Shown piece after piece: positions 31,473 through 43,392 of a stretch of DNA of 64,000 nucleotides (the stretch's first letter is position 1; the number at the start of each line of letters is the position of its first letter). The DNA is taken from positions 22,783,001-22,847,000 of the forward strand of contig NC_058498.1 in assembly GCF_020382885.2 (NCBI RefSeq). Reading direction: 5' to 3'. The translations under genes and the position numbers were made by a program. The notes under the pieces were generated by a model. That model saw only the letters and a list, made by a program, of their open reading frames with translations, made no database searches and had not been told where the DNA came from. This DNA comes from Scatophagus argus. Lineage: Eukaryota > Chordata > Actinopteri > Scatophagidae.

Positions 31473-34400
31473 ATGGATCACGGAGGTCACGCCCGGCAAG
31501 ACTCTGGCCGTCAGCCCCACAGAAAGAAAGACAGAGAGGAGTGCTACAGGCATTTTCAGCAGGACAGGGACCAGAGCTACCTACCACCGAACCACAGAGA
31601 GAGGGACAGGTATTGGGCTCATGCTGATGCCTACTACCAGACTCATTTCAACAGTCCTCCTGCCAGACCGGACCGGTATTCTTACAGCACGCAGCAGTAT
31701 GCTTATGGCCATGGTCGCCCAGAACACGGAAGACCCCAGTCCAGGTGTGTATGCTCAGGGCACAATGCATGATGTTCCTTATCGATGCCTATGGTTTGTG
31801 TCAAAGTGACCCCCAACTAAATAATGGGAAGAGGTTAATAATAATTTTAGTGTTTGTAATCATGCAGTGCAGGACAATAAAACCAGACATAGCACTGCTT
31901 TGGGGACAGCTCAGGGTCAGGTACCTAAACCACTGGGTCAAGTGCTTGACTTCTTGCTGTTTAGCGCATACTGGTACTCACCACACACCTGTCACCATGA
32001 AAAGGATTACAGGAAGAGGTGGGAAAGCTGAAGCCACCAGTAAATTTCTTCTTTTAAATTCTGTATGTCAGTGTTTCTGCACATTATGCCTGCTCCAGGG
32101 TGTCAAAAATGAATGAATGCATTGGTGAAGCCCTTTATTTCTAGGCATGGTTATGACTATCCAGCACACTGGGACTACAGAGACAGCTATGGATATTATG
32201 ACTACTACAGAGGACAGCATGAACGACAGGGTACGGTGATAGCCCATGAGACAACTAAGCTCTTTTTTATTATCAGTATACGACACTCAGTGTCTTGGTA
32301 AAAAAACAAATAAAATAGTACTTACGTGTTAATCTTATAAAGATACTAATCAGTGGGGTCCGCAAGAGGCCTGGAGGATGGAGCGCCACCCAGACACAGC
32401 ATACAAGCAGGAACATTCAGGGAGCTCCTACACTGAGGAGTACAGGTGAGCAGCAAGATTCCATTTCTATTAAAGTTGATTTGATTTGTAAGAGAGAGAG
32501 AAGAAAGATGGTGGATTTGAGTTTAAAAAAAAAATATTTTGGAAAGATTATTGTGGATGTGCAGTCTTTGCTATGGTTGTTTGCCTGTTTTGGCACCACT
32601 CTGTTCAAAGAAGACTTTTTAATCACATGTTGTTATTTCTACATTTGTGTACTAAAATGTTATGTATCACTGGAATAAGAATAATAATTTTGTCATTTGT
32701 ATATCTGTATTTCAAAATGAGTGTAAACAAACAGAGTTGATATATCTCTATGAAAATGCAATTTATTGTTGCTTTAACTCTTTCAGGTGTGACCAAGCGA
32801 GGGAGAGCTCCCAGCATTACCTCAATGACTACGAGGATAATCCCTCCAGAGACAACGAAGAGGTTTCCTCTTATTATGTGGGGACACTAGAAAGTTCCAA
32901 AAACTCAGGGTTGTCCTCCAGCAGCTATGAGCTCAGTCAGTACATTAACGGAGCTGAACACAGTGAGCCTGTTCACAGTGCTGTTGCAGGTGAGTGTGCA
33001 GTTAAAGCTCTTTTCTCTTGGCTCCACTTTCATCATGACACATGGTTTTTTCTCCTCAGAGCACAGCACTTTGCATCAGGTGTCAGATCCTCTGAAGTAC
33101 TCAGTCCCTCATGCAGTTGTCAGCTTTGGGCCTGCAGGCCAGCTGATACGAGTCACTCCAGGACTGTCCACACAGGACAATGTCAGCCAGCTGGAAATCC
33201 ACAGTCTGGAGGTACGTTCAACAGTAGCCTTTGCTGAGAACATCATTAGACTTTCTTCTTTTTATCCACTGTCATATTAGACAATGGATAAAAGATGAAT
33301 TCTGCCTGTATGTCTACACAGGTCATAATGAGTGACACCCAGGAGCAGCAGGAGATGAGGACATTCCCAGGACCTTTAACCAGGTGTTGCTTTGTCATTT
33401 GTCACACAATTCTGAGTGTGAATGTTCACCACAAGGATTGGTGTGTCACCATCAGAATGCATTCTGCTCAGCGTCACACCTTAAATTATTATAGATAGAT
33501 AGATAGATAGATATACTTTACAGATATACTATATAGATCTTTTTTATTGATCTTTATTGGTATTATTATTATTATTATTATCATCATTATTATGATAATT
33601 ATTATGAGATTTTTTTAAAAATCCAGCATCTGAATGTTCAAAGTACTTGATATTTTTTTCATGTTTTTGAAGGGAAGACTTGCACAAAGTAGATGCTATA
33701 GAGTTTGCCCACCAGAGGGCAGGAGCCTGCATGAGGGGTGACCACAAGCTCCACGATAGGACTTCTGCTGCCCTCTTGTGGAATCTACTGATACTGCTCT
33801 GCAGACAGAATGGAGTAAGCAAATCGTGGCTCGCTATTACGTGTGGAAGTAGTACACACTGGCTTTACCGTAACAGTAAATGTTACATTTTTCTCTCTTA
33901 TAAAATTATCACTAAACTTTCATTGTTGCAGCAAATTGTTGGCTCGGATATTGCAGAGCTGCTGATGCAGGGCTCACATTCCGATGGAAGCTTGGAGTCA
34001 GATGCTCCCACACTCATCGACTTCAGCGAGAGCACGACTGCTGAAGCGCCACCTCGCAAAGGAGATGACCTTCTCACAGGAAACTCGAGCAGCTTCAGCT
34101 CTGAGACCTCTGAGAAGGCCCTGCAGAGCTACACCCAACTGTTGTTGGCTGGCAGAAAGAAGGTTTCTACCTTTCTAACTCTGTTCAGCCGATGTTTATC
34201 ACGTCTCTAGTTGTATGTGATATAATGTGTAATAATGTAATACATGTTTTTCTTGAAATTCTTGAAAAGTCTCCAGTGAGTGGGGCATGACACATAATGT
34301 TTCTCTGCGAAATGTGGTGCGGTAGAAGTATAGAGTAGCATAAAATAGAAATACTCAAATTAAGTGTTAAGTACTGCAAAACTGTACTCACAGTGCTGGT

Positions 34401-37400
34401 ACAGTAAAGGAATCCACTCATAATCTCAGCATCAACTCCAACTGTCACTCTACTCTACTTTACTAATCTGATTTATTCTGGTATTTGTAAGGATACATTC
34501 TTTGACTGAGTGGCCTAAGCTTTGCCTTATGTCTTTATAGTAGTTGATGTACTGTGCTTGGGTCTGAGTGTTTGTCACCCATATTCTTTTCAGGAGGCCT
34601 TGGAGTCAGCTATGGGCAACGGCCTGTGGGGGCATGCACTTTTTCTGGCCAGCAAAATGGACAACAGGTCCTATACCACTGTGCTGAACAGGTGAGAAAG
34701 ACCATGAGCATTCCAAGAAATCAGTGAACACCTCCACACACAAATGGTTAACTGTGAAGAAATGTGAAGACAGTTCAGTAATGGAGAAGAGAATAGAACA
34801 GAACAGAATAAGCACTGAACACCTATAGCCTTTGGCTTCTGTCAGGACTAAGGGAGGAAGACTCACCGATGCGATACTTGTGACTTGTGTAACACATGAT
34901 AGGGAACAAGAGAGGACATCTATTCTATCCAATGTGTCCCATGTCTTTCCCACAGTCCCATGTCCAAAAATAATGACCTTTATTTAGAATTTGTGGAAGG
35001 TAATTATAGTTATGAAAACAAGAAGAGATCAGATTTCTTCATTCCTATTTGAAAATGGTAAAAAAAAGAAAAAAGAAGTTTTATATCTTTGCATAAGACA
35101 ATATGTTATGTAGTGTGTTCACAGGAGCTATAGTTAATCAGAACTGTGGAAGCCTTTTTGATGAGGGGTGAAAAGTCGTCACTTTTAAACCAAAGTCCAG
35201 TTGCCACAACTTAAGCTATTCTATGCTTAGTCAAAGGTGGGGAGCTTATTAATAAAGCAATAATGATTAATTATTTCTTTGAACTTACCGAATTTCATTA
35301 TTTCCTAATTTGATGTCTCCACATCAACGATAGCTAATACAGCTGACAAAATTTCACAGAAATATCTAATAGGATAAAATGATGAAGCCATGAGATTTTA
35401 TATCCAAAAGTTTAAAGGTCAACTTCACATTTGGTCAGATACTGAATTGTGACACCAATCATGGATGTCCACCTTGAAACTGTGCTGATTGTAGAGATCT
35501 TCTTCATTGTCAATATATTGTTGACATGCATCACCAAAAAATAATGACTTTTTCTAAATTCCTTTAAAGTCTCACATGTCATACATGTATATTATAAATC
35601 TGGACAGACATAGATGTAAACTGCAACTTGACTAGTAAATGTGAGGTGGTAATTCTAGTTAGGAGGGTAGTCGTATTACAGTACATATCAGACTATTAAC
35701 ACTTTCGCGGAGAGCATAAATAATCTGGGCTTGACATACAATAAACTCAATTGATACATTTTACTCTCTGCATCAGTCACAGAGAACTGATTCATTTTCA
35801 GCAGCAAAACTGTGCTGAGTGAGGAAATGTTTGTGCCATATCACTGCAGTTTCTGCAAACTATTTATCACGTAACCCGATCCATTTTTACAGACTATTCC
35901 TGCCCCACCAGTATGTCCCACTCAGCATATGTTCTTTAGTGACACTAGAGGAATGTCTGGGTGGGGGCCAACAGATAGCCAGTCTGATTTTTACTTGTAA
36001 TTGACAGGAGAGGCAAAATTTGAGCTGTTAGCATCCGGGATGCTGTTGAAATGTGATGTCTCTTTTTTGGACAGTAGTTCTGCTGCTAGCATGTGATGAA
36101 GCCTCTGTTTAAGATGTGCAATGACTTTAAGTGCTCTCTGGCAGGTTTACAAGCCAGCTAATGGCCAGTGATCCCCTCCAGACTATCTTTCAGTTGCTGT
36201 CTGGCAGAATCCCTGCTGTAGTGACGGTAAAACATCCAGAACATGAATCGTCACAGTTTCTATCACTGTAATCTAAAATGTCAGTCTATTCTGTAAGAGT
36301 TTTGATTGTGATGTTTGTGTCCAGTGCTGTGGAAATGAAAAATGGGGGGACTGGAGACCCCATCTGGCCGTTATGCTCTCCAATGAGACAGGAGATCCTG
36401 CTGTCCAACACAAGGCCATCGTCACCATGGGAGATACTCTTGGTACAGCTGCACTGACTAAAGAACATCTCGTGAAGTTGCTTCTGCACAGATATCCAGG
36501 ATGATTGTTTTGTGTTGCTCTTGCCCATGCAGCCTCCAAAGGCCTCTTACATGCTGCCCACGTGTGCTACCTGACGGCCAGTGTTCCCTTTGGGGTGTTC
36601 ACACAGAAGTCAGAGAGGCTGGTGCTTCTTGGCAGCAGCCACAGGTGGGCTGCACTCGCTGCTTGATGTAATTCATCAGCTGAGTCAGCTGGAGATGTAG
36701 AAAAGAAAGCAGCAACATCATTTCTGCTATTTCTATAAAAAGAAATTCTAAGAAACTGCTTTTCTGCAAGGCAATAGGTAAATGTCTTTCATTGCTGGTA
36801 TGTGTCCTCTCTTTTAGGCAACCCTTTCAAAATTTTGCCACAAATGCTGCCATCCAGTGCACTGAGTTGTATGAGTACTGCCAGACACTCGGGGGCAAAT
36901 TCTTTTCAATACCATCCTTTCAGGTAGCTCCTGTTTACTCCAGATCTCACTGCCTTCTACACATAGTTTTATTAATAATTCACTTCTCATTTGCAGTCAT
37001 ATTTATACAAATGTGATAAAGGGGCATGTGATGCTGAATGTTGCTGTATTCAGGTGTACAAGTTCCTGTACGCCAGTCGACTGCTGGACTGTGGGCTGGC
37101 ATCTCTGGCCTTTCATTACTGTGAGGTGGTAGGACAGGCAATCCTCAGACAGAGGGAGCCTTTCTTTGTGCTGACAGGAGAGGTCATCAAGGTGTTCGCA
37201 CGCCCTCCTATACACACATACCTATTACATTACATTTGAGTACTGTAATCAAGGTGTGCATCAGTTAAGTTCCACGTGTATGTATGTGTCCTTTGTCCTG
37301 CAGCTCTCAGACAGGCTGAGACACTCTGAAGGTCAGTTCAGTGAAACGGGGGTTGGCGGAGGCGGGCAGGAGCCAGACTGGCTGAAACAGCTGCGTGTAA

Positions 37401-40400
37401 AGTACCACAGTTTACAGGTGAGCTCTCCAGACCAGCTTCTCAGTGGTTTTCACTTCAGAAGAAATCAGATATAAGAGATATAGCTGATCAGATTCAGTTT
37501 TAACTGTAATTTTCAACAAGTATACCCAAAAATGAAAATTCAGTCATTATCTTCTCTCTTACATACCAGGAAGTCAGATTTAGTTTCTTAGTCCACAAAA
37601 CTTCTCTGAATCTTCACAGCAGAACAGTATTGCAAAATTAAAAACCAAGAAACAAAGTGGTGTATAGATTCATACAGCTTGTTTGGCAAAGTCCAAGTCT
37701 CTGAAACTCCCAGGCTCCCAAACTGATGTGAGAAGATGTTATTCACACCCTTTTAAAGCTGAAATCTTTGCTGTAGCTGCTAGGCTAAAAGTATCAGCAT
37801 GCACCCATTGCATGCTGATACTTTTAGCCTAGCAGCTACTGCTGCTGTTTCCGTTGGAAAGCTGCTGGGTAGAAGCTTACATTTCTTATTCTGTTGTTGT
37901 TGTTGTTCTGTCTGTACAGAGCCCCCCAGGTATTGTGTCATCTCTGCACAAAAACTCAAAAAGTCTTTTGTAGCCAGAACGAGTAATTTGTACCCTCACA
38001 TTTACAATAAAAATCCCACCATTCAGTATAAACAGTAGATAACATTTTTGTTTAGCTTCTATGAGAAAAAAATATTTTTCTTTCCTTTTATTTTCTAAGC
38101 ATCAAAACATCCTTTATGAATACAAGTTAGCTGCATGGCATTAAAGATGGCAATTTCAGCCTGATAAACTGAAATATCTCAACAGCTGCTGGGTGAGTTG
38201 ACATGAAATTTTGTATAGACATTCTCATTCCCCAGATGACAAATCCTACTGTCTCTGGCAGTCCCCTTACTTGTCCCCTAGTGCCACCGCGAGGTTGACA
38301 CTTGTGGTTTTGAGTGAGATGTCTCCAGAACTGATACATGGAATGCCCTGAAATTTGGTACAAAATTCGTATTACTTTCAGGCTGAACTGTAACAACTTT
38401 GGCACTCATTTAACTTTTTCATCTAGTGCCATCATGAGGTCAAAATTTCAGTTTGTCCAATTACTTTGGTTTACGACCAAATTCCTGCAAAATTAATTAC
38501 ATTCTTTCTAGTGTCAGCTGTACTTTGCCTTTGGTGTTAACCCGTTAATGCAAGCAAGCTAAACTAGATGGTGAACATGGGTAAACATTGTACCTGCTAA
38601 ACATCAGCGATGTCACTGCAGGACTTTGCTTGCCTTGTTGAGACATTGAATCTATTAGGGATGAGAGAGTACACTGTTATCTGTATCTGTATGTGTTCAG
38701 CTGACTAAATTATCTGTATCTGAGTCTGAACTGGAAATGGACACAGCTTAAAATGACACTGGGTTGGACTGACCAGAAGATTTTCATTTTGGTCTGAAAT
38801 TGATACAGGTTCATCAGAAGTTGCATTATTTATCATTTATTAGAAAACTGACTGACTGACAGAAGAGCCTCAGAACGGAACAACTTGTTAATAAACTTGA
38901 ATGACGAAACTTCAGTTGCCTGCCCAATAAGGATTGTCTTCATCACGAGTACAAATACTGACACATTTCACTTGGATGAGTAAAACAAAGTAGATTATCT
39001 GTGATGGATATCCATTTCGACAGAGTACTCACTATGAAAGCACCCGCTCAACCCTATACACTGACTCTTCTAACTTAAGTCTAAATGTGTTATCTTACTC
39101 AGACGGGGAGTTACGACTGTACTGAAACATACCAGCCACCTCCTGAGGAAAGTGCGCTGACCTATGAGGATAGAAAAGTGTGCTTAGGTAATTTTTAATC
39201 CTCTCATTACCTCCAGTGATACTCTTGTGTGGCTTGTTTCTCATGAGAGAGCAGTGTCCACAGCCTCAGACTGTTCATCTGCTAATGAATACACTTATAA
39301 ATGTTATTGCCATTTTTATTTGTCTACAGAGTCAGACTTGGATGCCCTAAGCTGTGGCAACCAGAGTCCAGAGCCTGAGCTCCTTTATTACAGAGGCGCT
39401 GAGGATCAAGAAAGCCTCGAGCATCAATTTGATGGGAACACTGAAGAAACGACAGCGTTGTCATGGGACACCACCAGAGCTCAGGACTGGTATAAAATGT
39501 TCACGTTTTATTTACTTCAACCACACAGATGAAAATTCTTATATGTGATATCTTGTCCTAATGAACCCTGTTATGTCACCCGTCTCCCCCTGTTGCTATG
39601 TCTAGGCCACATGCCAATTATCCAATGCCAGGAACAGTGGTTTACGCTCCCCCAGCGCCTGCGGTGGATGTGAGCCAAGACTTCAGTTATCATAACACAG
39701 ATAGTGCTGAAGTCAGAACCGCCATGCCACATTGTCCTCCAAGTCATCTGCCATCAGCAGCAGAGGGTGAGAAGCCCTAATGTTAAGACAGCATTCATTC
39801 CTTTGTCCATTCAAAGATTTGCTACGGACTCAGAGGAGTCAGCTTGTGTGTGATATTTTATTTCATTGTTCATACAGGGACTGGGTTGTCCTCTGGAGCA
39901 GGCACAGTGAGTAATGTTTGTAATATTCCGTACTGATAAAAACAGCAGGGAACACAAAGATAATCACCGTCTGGTTTGATTTCAAATGTTTTCTAGCTTT
40001 ATATTGCTGAAACTGAAGTGTTTTACTACTGTAAGCGTACTGTGTGATAGTAAAAGTATCCAAAAAGTCACCTGGATGTATCCTGCTGCTTGCATTTGCC
40101 TGTGAAGATGGGGGGTCAGATGCTGGAAACTGGCATCATTCAGCAGCAGGGCCAAAGCCAGCATAGCATTCCGCCAGGATTAGAGGCCTCGGGGCAGAAC
40201 AACGAGCCTCCTAAACAGGTGGGTGGAGCCCACATCCTATCACCACCTATTAAACCACATTACATTCGTGGTTTGACACGTATCCCCTTTTCTCTGTGAT
40301 TAATGCAGAGCACGAAGGCAGGGTGGTTCAGTGGCTGGTTCAAATCAAAAGCCAAAGAAGTTCAAAAGGACAAGGAGAGTCCAGAGCAGGGAAGCCCAGC

Positions 40401-40881
40401 TCAGACAGTAAGAAATGATATACATCACAGTGTTCAGTTCTCATCAAGGTTTCAGTGTGGTGATGGTGTGTTTGTTTTCTCAGGAACTCCCACCTACTAC
40501 AGGCTTCTTTCCTCCTCCACCGCCTGCCGTCTCCTCCCCTGGCACATTTCCGTCCCAGTCTTTCTCTGCAGGGATCAATCCCTTTTCAAGGAAATCAGGT
40601 GAATTAAAAAGTGATTCTAATGCTGTTCATTTTTGATTTCAGCCATCCATTTCTGAGGTCACTGACCCCTTCACGGGAGCTGTGTCTCTTCTGGACCAGC
40701 GTGTCCAGTTTCATATTTTGGCTGAAGCAAATGACATGGAGCTTGCATTTTTTTTAGCCCTGAAACATAAAACACTGGCAGTAGTTAGGCTTCCACTGGT
40801 GACATTTTACCTAAATTAAGCTATGCACATATGTTTTCTATAAATATCCATTCCTTCTCCTTAGGCCAGCAGCTGGGGTAG
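31473..40881 (+). CDS. sec16b: Sec16B, ER exit-site scaffold, 23 coding exons
   Basis: This encodes a Sec16B homologue of about 930 residues, which organises ER exit sites and COPII budding with Sec13. Exons: 31473-31744, 32145-32230, 32343-32445, 32787-32989, 33060-33211, 33322-33383, 33673-33814, 33932-34162, 34594-34691, 36145-36226, 36325-36442, 36533-36644, 36818-36923, 37054-37191, 37304-37417, 39103-39187, 39330-39489, 39606-39766, 39878-39906, 40108-40218, 40309-40407, 40484-40598, 40865-40881. They sum to 2796 bases, 931 residues, all phases consistent. An alternative exon 2/3 boundary (32235 and 32354) also keeps frame and gives 929. Residues 1-220 are Tyr/Arg/His-rich and disordered. 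Residues ~225-673 are the Sec16 central conserved region with the ACE1 domain ([41 protein letters not shown]). The C-terminus is proline-rich with [23 protein letters not shown] and the exon plan favour Sec16B over Sec16A. Confidence 0.9.
33494..33515. repeat. GATA microsatellite in sec16b intron 6
   Basis: A short run of five to six ATAG units is followed at 33562-33580 by an ATT run. Both lie in intron 6 near a LINE-tail-like TTTATTGATC. Confidence 0.85.
33709..33781. promoter_or_regulatory. Two convergent CTCF-like motifs inside sec16b exon 7
   Basis: The plus strand at 33709-33723 reads CCACCAGAGGGCAGG and the minus strand at 33781-33767 reads CCACAAGAGGGCAGC. Each matches 14 of 15 positions of CCASYAGRKGGCRSY, and they face each other about 43 bp apart within coding sequence. 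This is a motif match only; part of the similarity could be coding constraint. Confidence 0.4.
34692..36144 (+). other. sec16b intron 9
   Basis: This 1.45-kb A/T-rich intron holds no gene, repeat family or motif that I recognise. Confidence 0.7.
37773..37839. repeat. Perfect 31-bp inverted repeat in sec16b intron 15
   Basis: The left arm 37773-37803 (starting GTAGCTGCTAGGCTA) is the exact reverse complement of the right arm 37809-37839, with a five-base loop CCCAT. No similar sequence is seen in the exons. It could be a fold-back mobile element end or a hairpin-forming RNA. Confidence 0.9.
38110..38640. repeat. Unclassified dispersed repeat (copy B) in sec16b intron 15
   Basis: The right part (38462-38640) shares its core with 2793-3003, including TACTTTGGTTTACGACCAAA and CTGCTAAACATCAGC. 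The left part has the character of the same interspersed family (GATGTCTCCAGAACTGAT, CAACTTTGGCACTCAT). The class is unknown. Confidence 0.5.
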
Positions 40882-41950
40882 ACACCACTAGCCAGTATTG
40901 CAGGTAAAGTAAGCCACTTAAAAATAAGCATAAATGTACCATATTTCAGATTATTAAAGGATTACTTTTAATTAATTTTAAATATGTTTGTTTGTGTTTG
41001 TAGGATCATTGATGACACTAAAACCAAAGCAAGGACATAACACCACATGCTATTAACAGTGCCTTTTGGTTGTTAATGAGAGATTCACCTGAGCTTGGAT
41101 GAACACCAAGCACAGCACTGCCCACATTTCTTTTTTAAGGATGCCCTTTCAACCCCCCCCTCCCCCGGCTTGCCCACCAACATGTTGTATATTAGATACA
41201 GGAATACTTCGGGATGGACTGGCACAGTAACTCATGTTGCAGCGACTGAAACAGCTGGGGTGTGCTTCCTAAAAGCTGACTACGGGGAACTTACCAATGG
41301 ATGCAGGACATTTTTGGGGGAAGGGATATCTTAATTGACCCCAATAACCATTTGCGTAGGAAGAATTTGACCTGGAGCTTGAACCAGTAACCATGACCAC
41401 TTCAAAACTGTCCTCACACGTGATGTCATTACGTCACCCCCAGATTATCTTTACCATCTGTTAAGTGTTTTAGTTTTAATTAGTTTTAACCAGGGGGAGA
41501 AAAGGAAAGAATGTATTCTCATGTTGTCTTGCTGTCAAGATGGATGATACCACATGGTGAGGGAAGGGAGGGGGAATGAGTAAGATCTCTACCAGGCAAA
41601 CAGCCAACACGCCCTACACCCCCAGCGAGCAGATTCTTACAAGATCAAACTGTTTATCTGCTGATAATATCTGTAATGCTTTCATCTGATAAAGGGCTAT
41701 ATTAATATTTCTGTTCTATAAATGTTTGTGTGACGACAGCTGCCTAGAGGAGGCTCTTTAAAATTTATGTGAAACACACAGTAAGAATCTACTCTTGAAA
41801 TACATCTTTACAATCTTTTAGACTGACTGTGTCACATTTTGATGTAATTGAGATTTTTTTTTTTTAACTTGTGTCATATGGTTTATGTATTATGTCAGCG
41901 CTCTTTTTGTACATATGTACCAGCACAATAAATGTATCAATTACCTGTTC
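40882..41950 (+). other. sec16b: sec16b 3' UTR and polyadenylation signal
   Basis: After the stop codon the exon continues to a GTAAAG donor-like site at 40905, and a downstream acceptor near 41003 suggests a spliced UTR. AATAAA at 41927-41932 is the best poly(A) signal, with a second AATAAA near 41968. In another frame the short exon at 40865 and the one at 41004 would be open, so an alternative C-terminus is possible but needs a different upstream splice. Confidence 0.6.
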
Positions 41951-41989
41951 ATTAGTCATAATTTTTGAATAAATACATCTTGCTAAGAA

Positions 41990-43392
41990 ATAGCTGGGAT
42001 TCCAAATGAGGCCACTCACTTAATGTAGAGCGAGTGACAACACGGCAGGTGCCGTCTCCTTTTACCATTAGTCTGCATTTGCCAAGTGTGAATGGGACCC
42101 ACTGGCCAGGAATTAAGCACAACCAGGATTACCACCAACCACTGCTTACTGCCTGCCAATAACATGTCAGGACGTAAACACATTCAGAATGGATGGCTTT
42201 ATGAGAGACAGCTTTCAATGGCATCCGAAAAATCTTGGCCTGTGCCTCTTTTGGCAAATATGGAATTTCTTGCCAAGTCATTAACCTAATTCTAACTTCA
42301 AACATTATTGTTGCATAAATTTGATATGTTCTTATTGTTTGAAATGATTCCTTAGAGAGAAATGATTCTTATTAGTAAAAAAAAAAAAAAAGAGGGGGTG
42401 CTGATAACAATTTTGAAATTCCCATTTAATGAAAAACAAAAAACTCATTCAGTGAGCTTCATCTTTAAAGCTTAAAGTTTTTTACCACTACAGGTTAGGA
42501 AGGGGAAACACATTGCTTGGCCACAGCATGATCTCCTACATGTTCAAGTATGAAAAGCCCTGTTACAAATCCAACATGCTTGTTGTGTGTATATGTTTAT
42601 TATTATTATTATTACAACTGACATGACATGCATTCTGAAATGATGAAAAAATAACACATTTAAAGATGTGATGCTGTGCTGTTGTAGTAACTCACCTATG
42701 CAGACAGTCACAGCCTCTGGGCAACTACTACCTGAAACTGAGTGTTGAAATCTTCTGTGTAGTGAAGTGATGAACCTTCTGGAAATGTTTTGTAATTTGG
42801 TTTATACCCACAGTTTCTGTACAGTTGCAGATTAGGCTGCACTAATGTGACTATTATATGTAGAATATAATTTCACTTTCCACTTTCCAAAAAAGAGTGT
42901 TGTAAAGTCCAAAAGGCAAAATTTGTTAAAAATCATCTTGTTTTGGGACTAACGCTGTTCACCTTTCCAGCAGCTGAGAAACAACACATGGGAACTTCAC
43001 TTAGAATTTGCAGCCTTTATTTACTGACAAACTCTAACCTGCACTATACACTTACTGCTAAACTGTCAACTTGCTGCTTACTCTTTTCATCCTGCTCTGC
43101 TAACGTTCATTGCCAATCTCTTTCAGCTTGCTCTCTCTTGCTCAACCACACACTACCCTCTTCTTTAAAGGAGTACTAAGCTATTCTTAGTAATAGTAAA
43201 TAGGAAATTCCTTAAGTCATTACCACCTACCTAAATCACTACCTGCAATTGCAAAAACATACCTTAACATTGTGAATTGAATGGATCTGATGTGTCTGGA
43301 ACCTTATATTTGCATTCAGATATAAAGTTGCAAATTGGGTGAATAATACCAAGACAGTGATGGATGTTTACAGTACCTGTCTTTAAACTGAT
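41990..43392. other. Intergenic between sec16b and znf648
   Basis: A poly-A run lies near 42378-42392 and a short ATT run near 42597-42613. I see no gene. The two flanking genes converge here, so part of this is likely znf648 3' UTR. Confidence 0.5.

Larger units (their letters stand above)
29994..32830 (+). repeat. sec16b 5'-exon array, unit 5, contiguous with the gene body
   Basis: The last unit runs into an intact exon 4 rather than a junction. It lacks one 16-bp direct repeat (around ATTAAAGTCATTTCT) in intron 3, present in the other units. It shares several substitutions with unit 4, such as GGGACATTTTT for GGGATATTTTT in the upstream region, suggesting that units 4 and 5 are the closest relatives. 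Confidence 0.92.

Noticed and set aside
11811-32830. Tandem array considered as CRISPR or satellite
   Set aside because: Units are 2.8 kb with exons and transposons inside; this is a segmental duplication of a gene part.
40905-41038. Alternative sec16b C-terminus through 41038
   Set aside because: It would need an upstream exon ending in another phase; the frame that follows from exon 22 stops at 40881.
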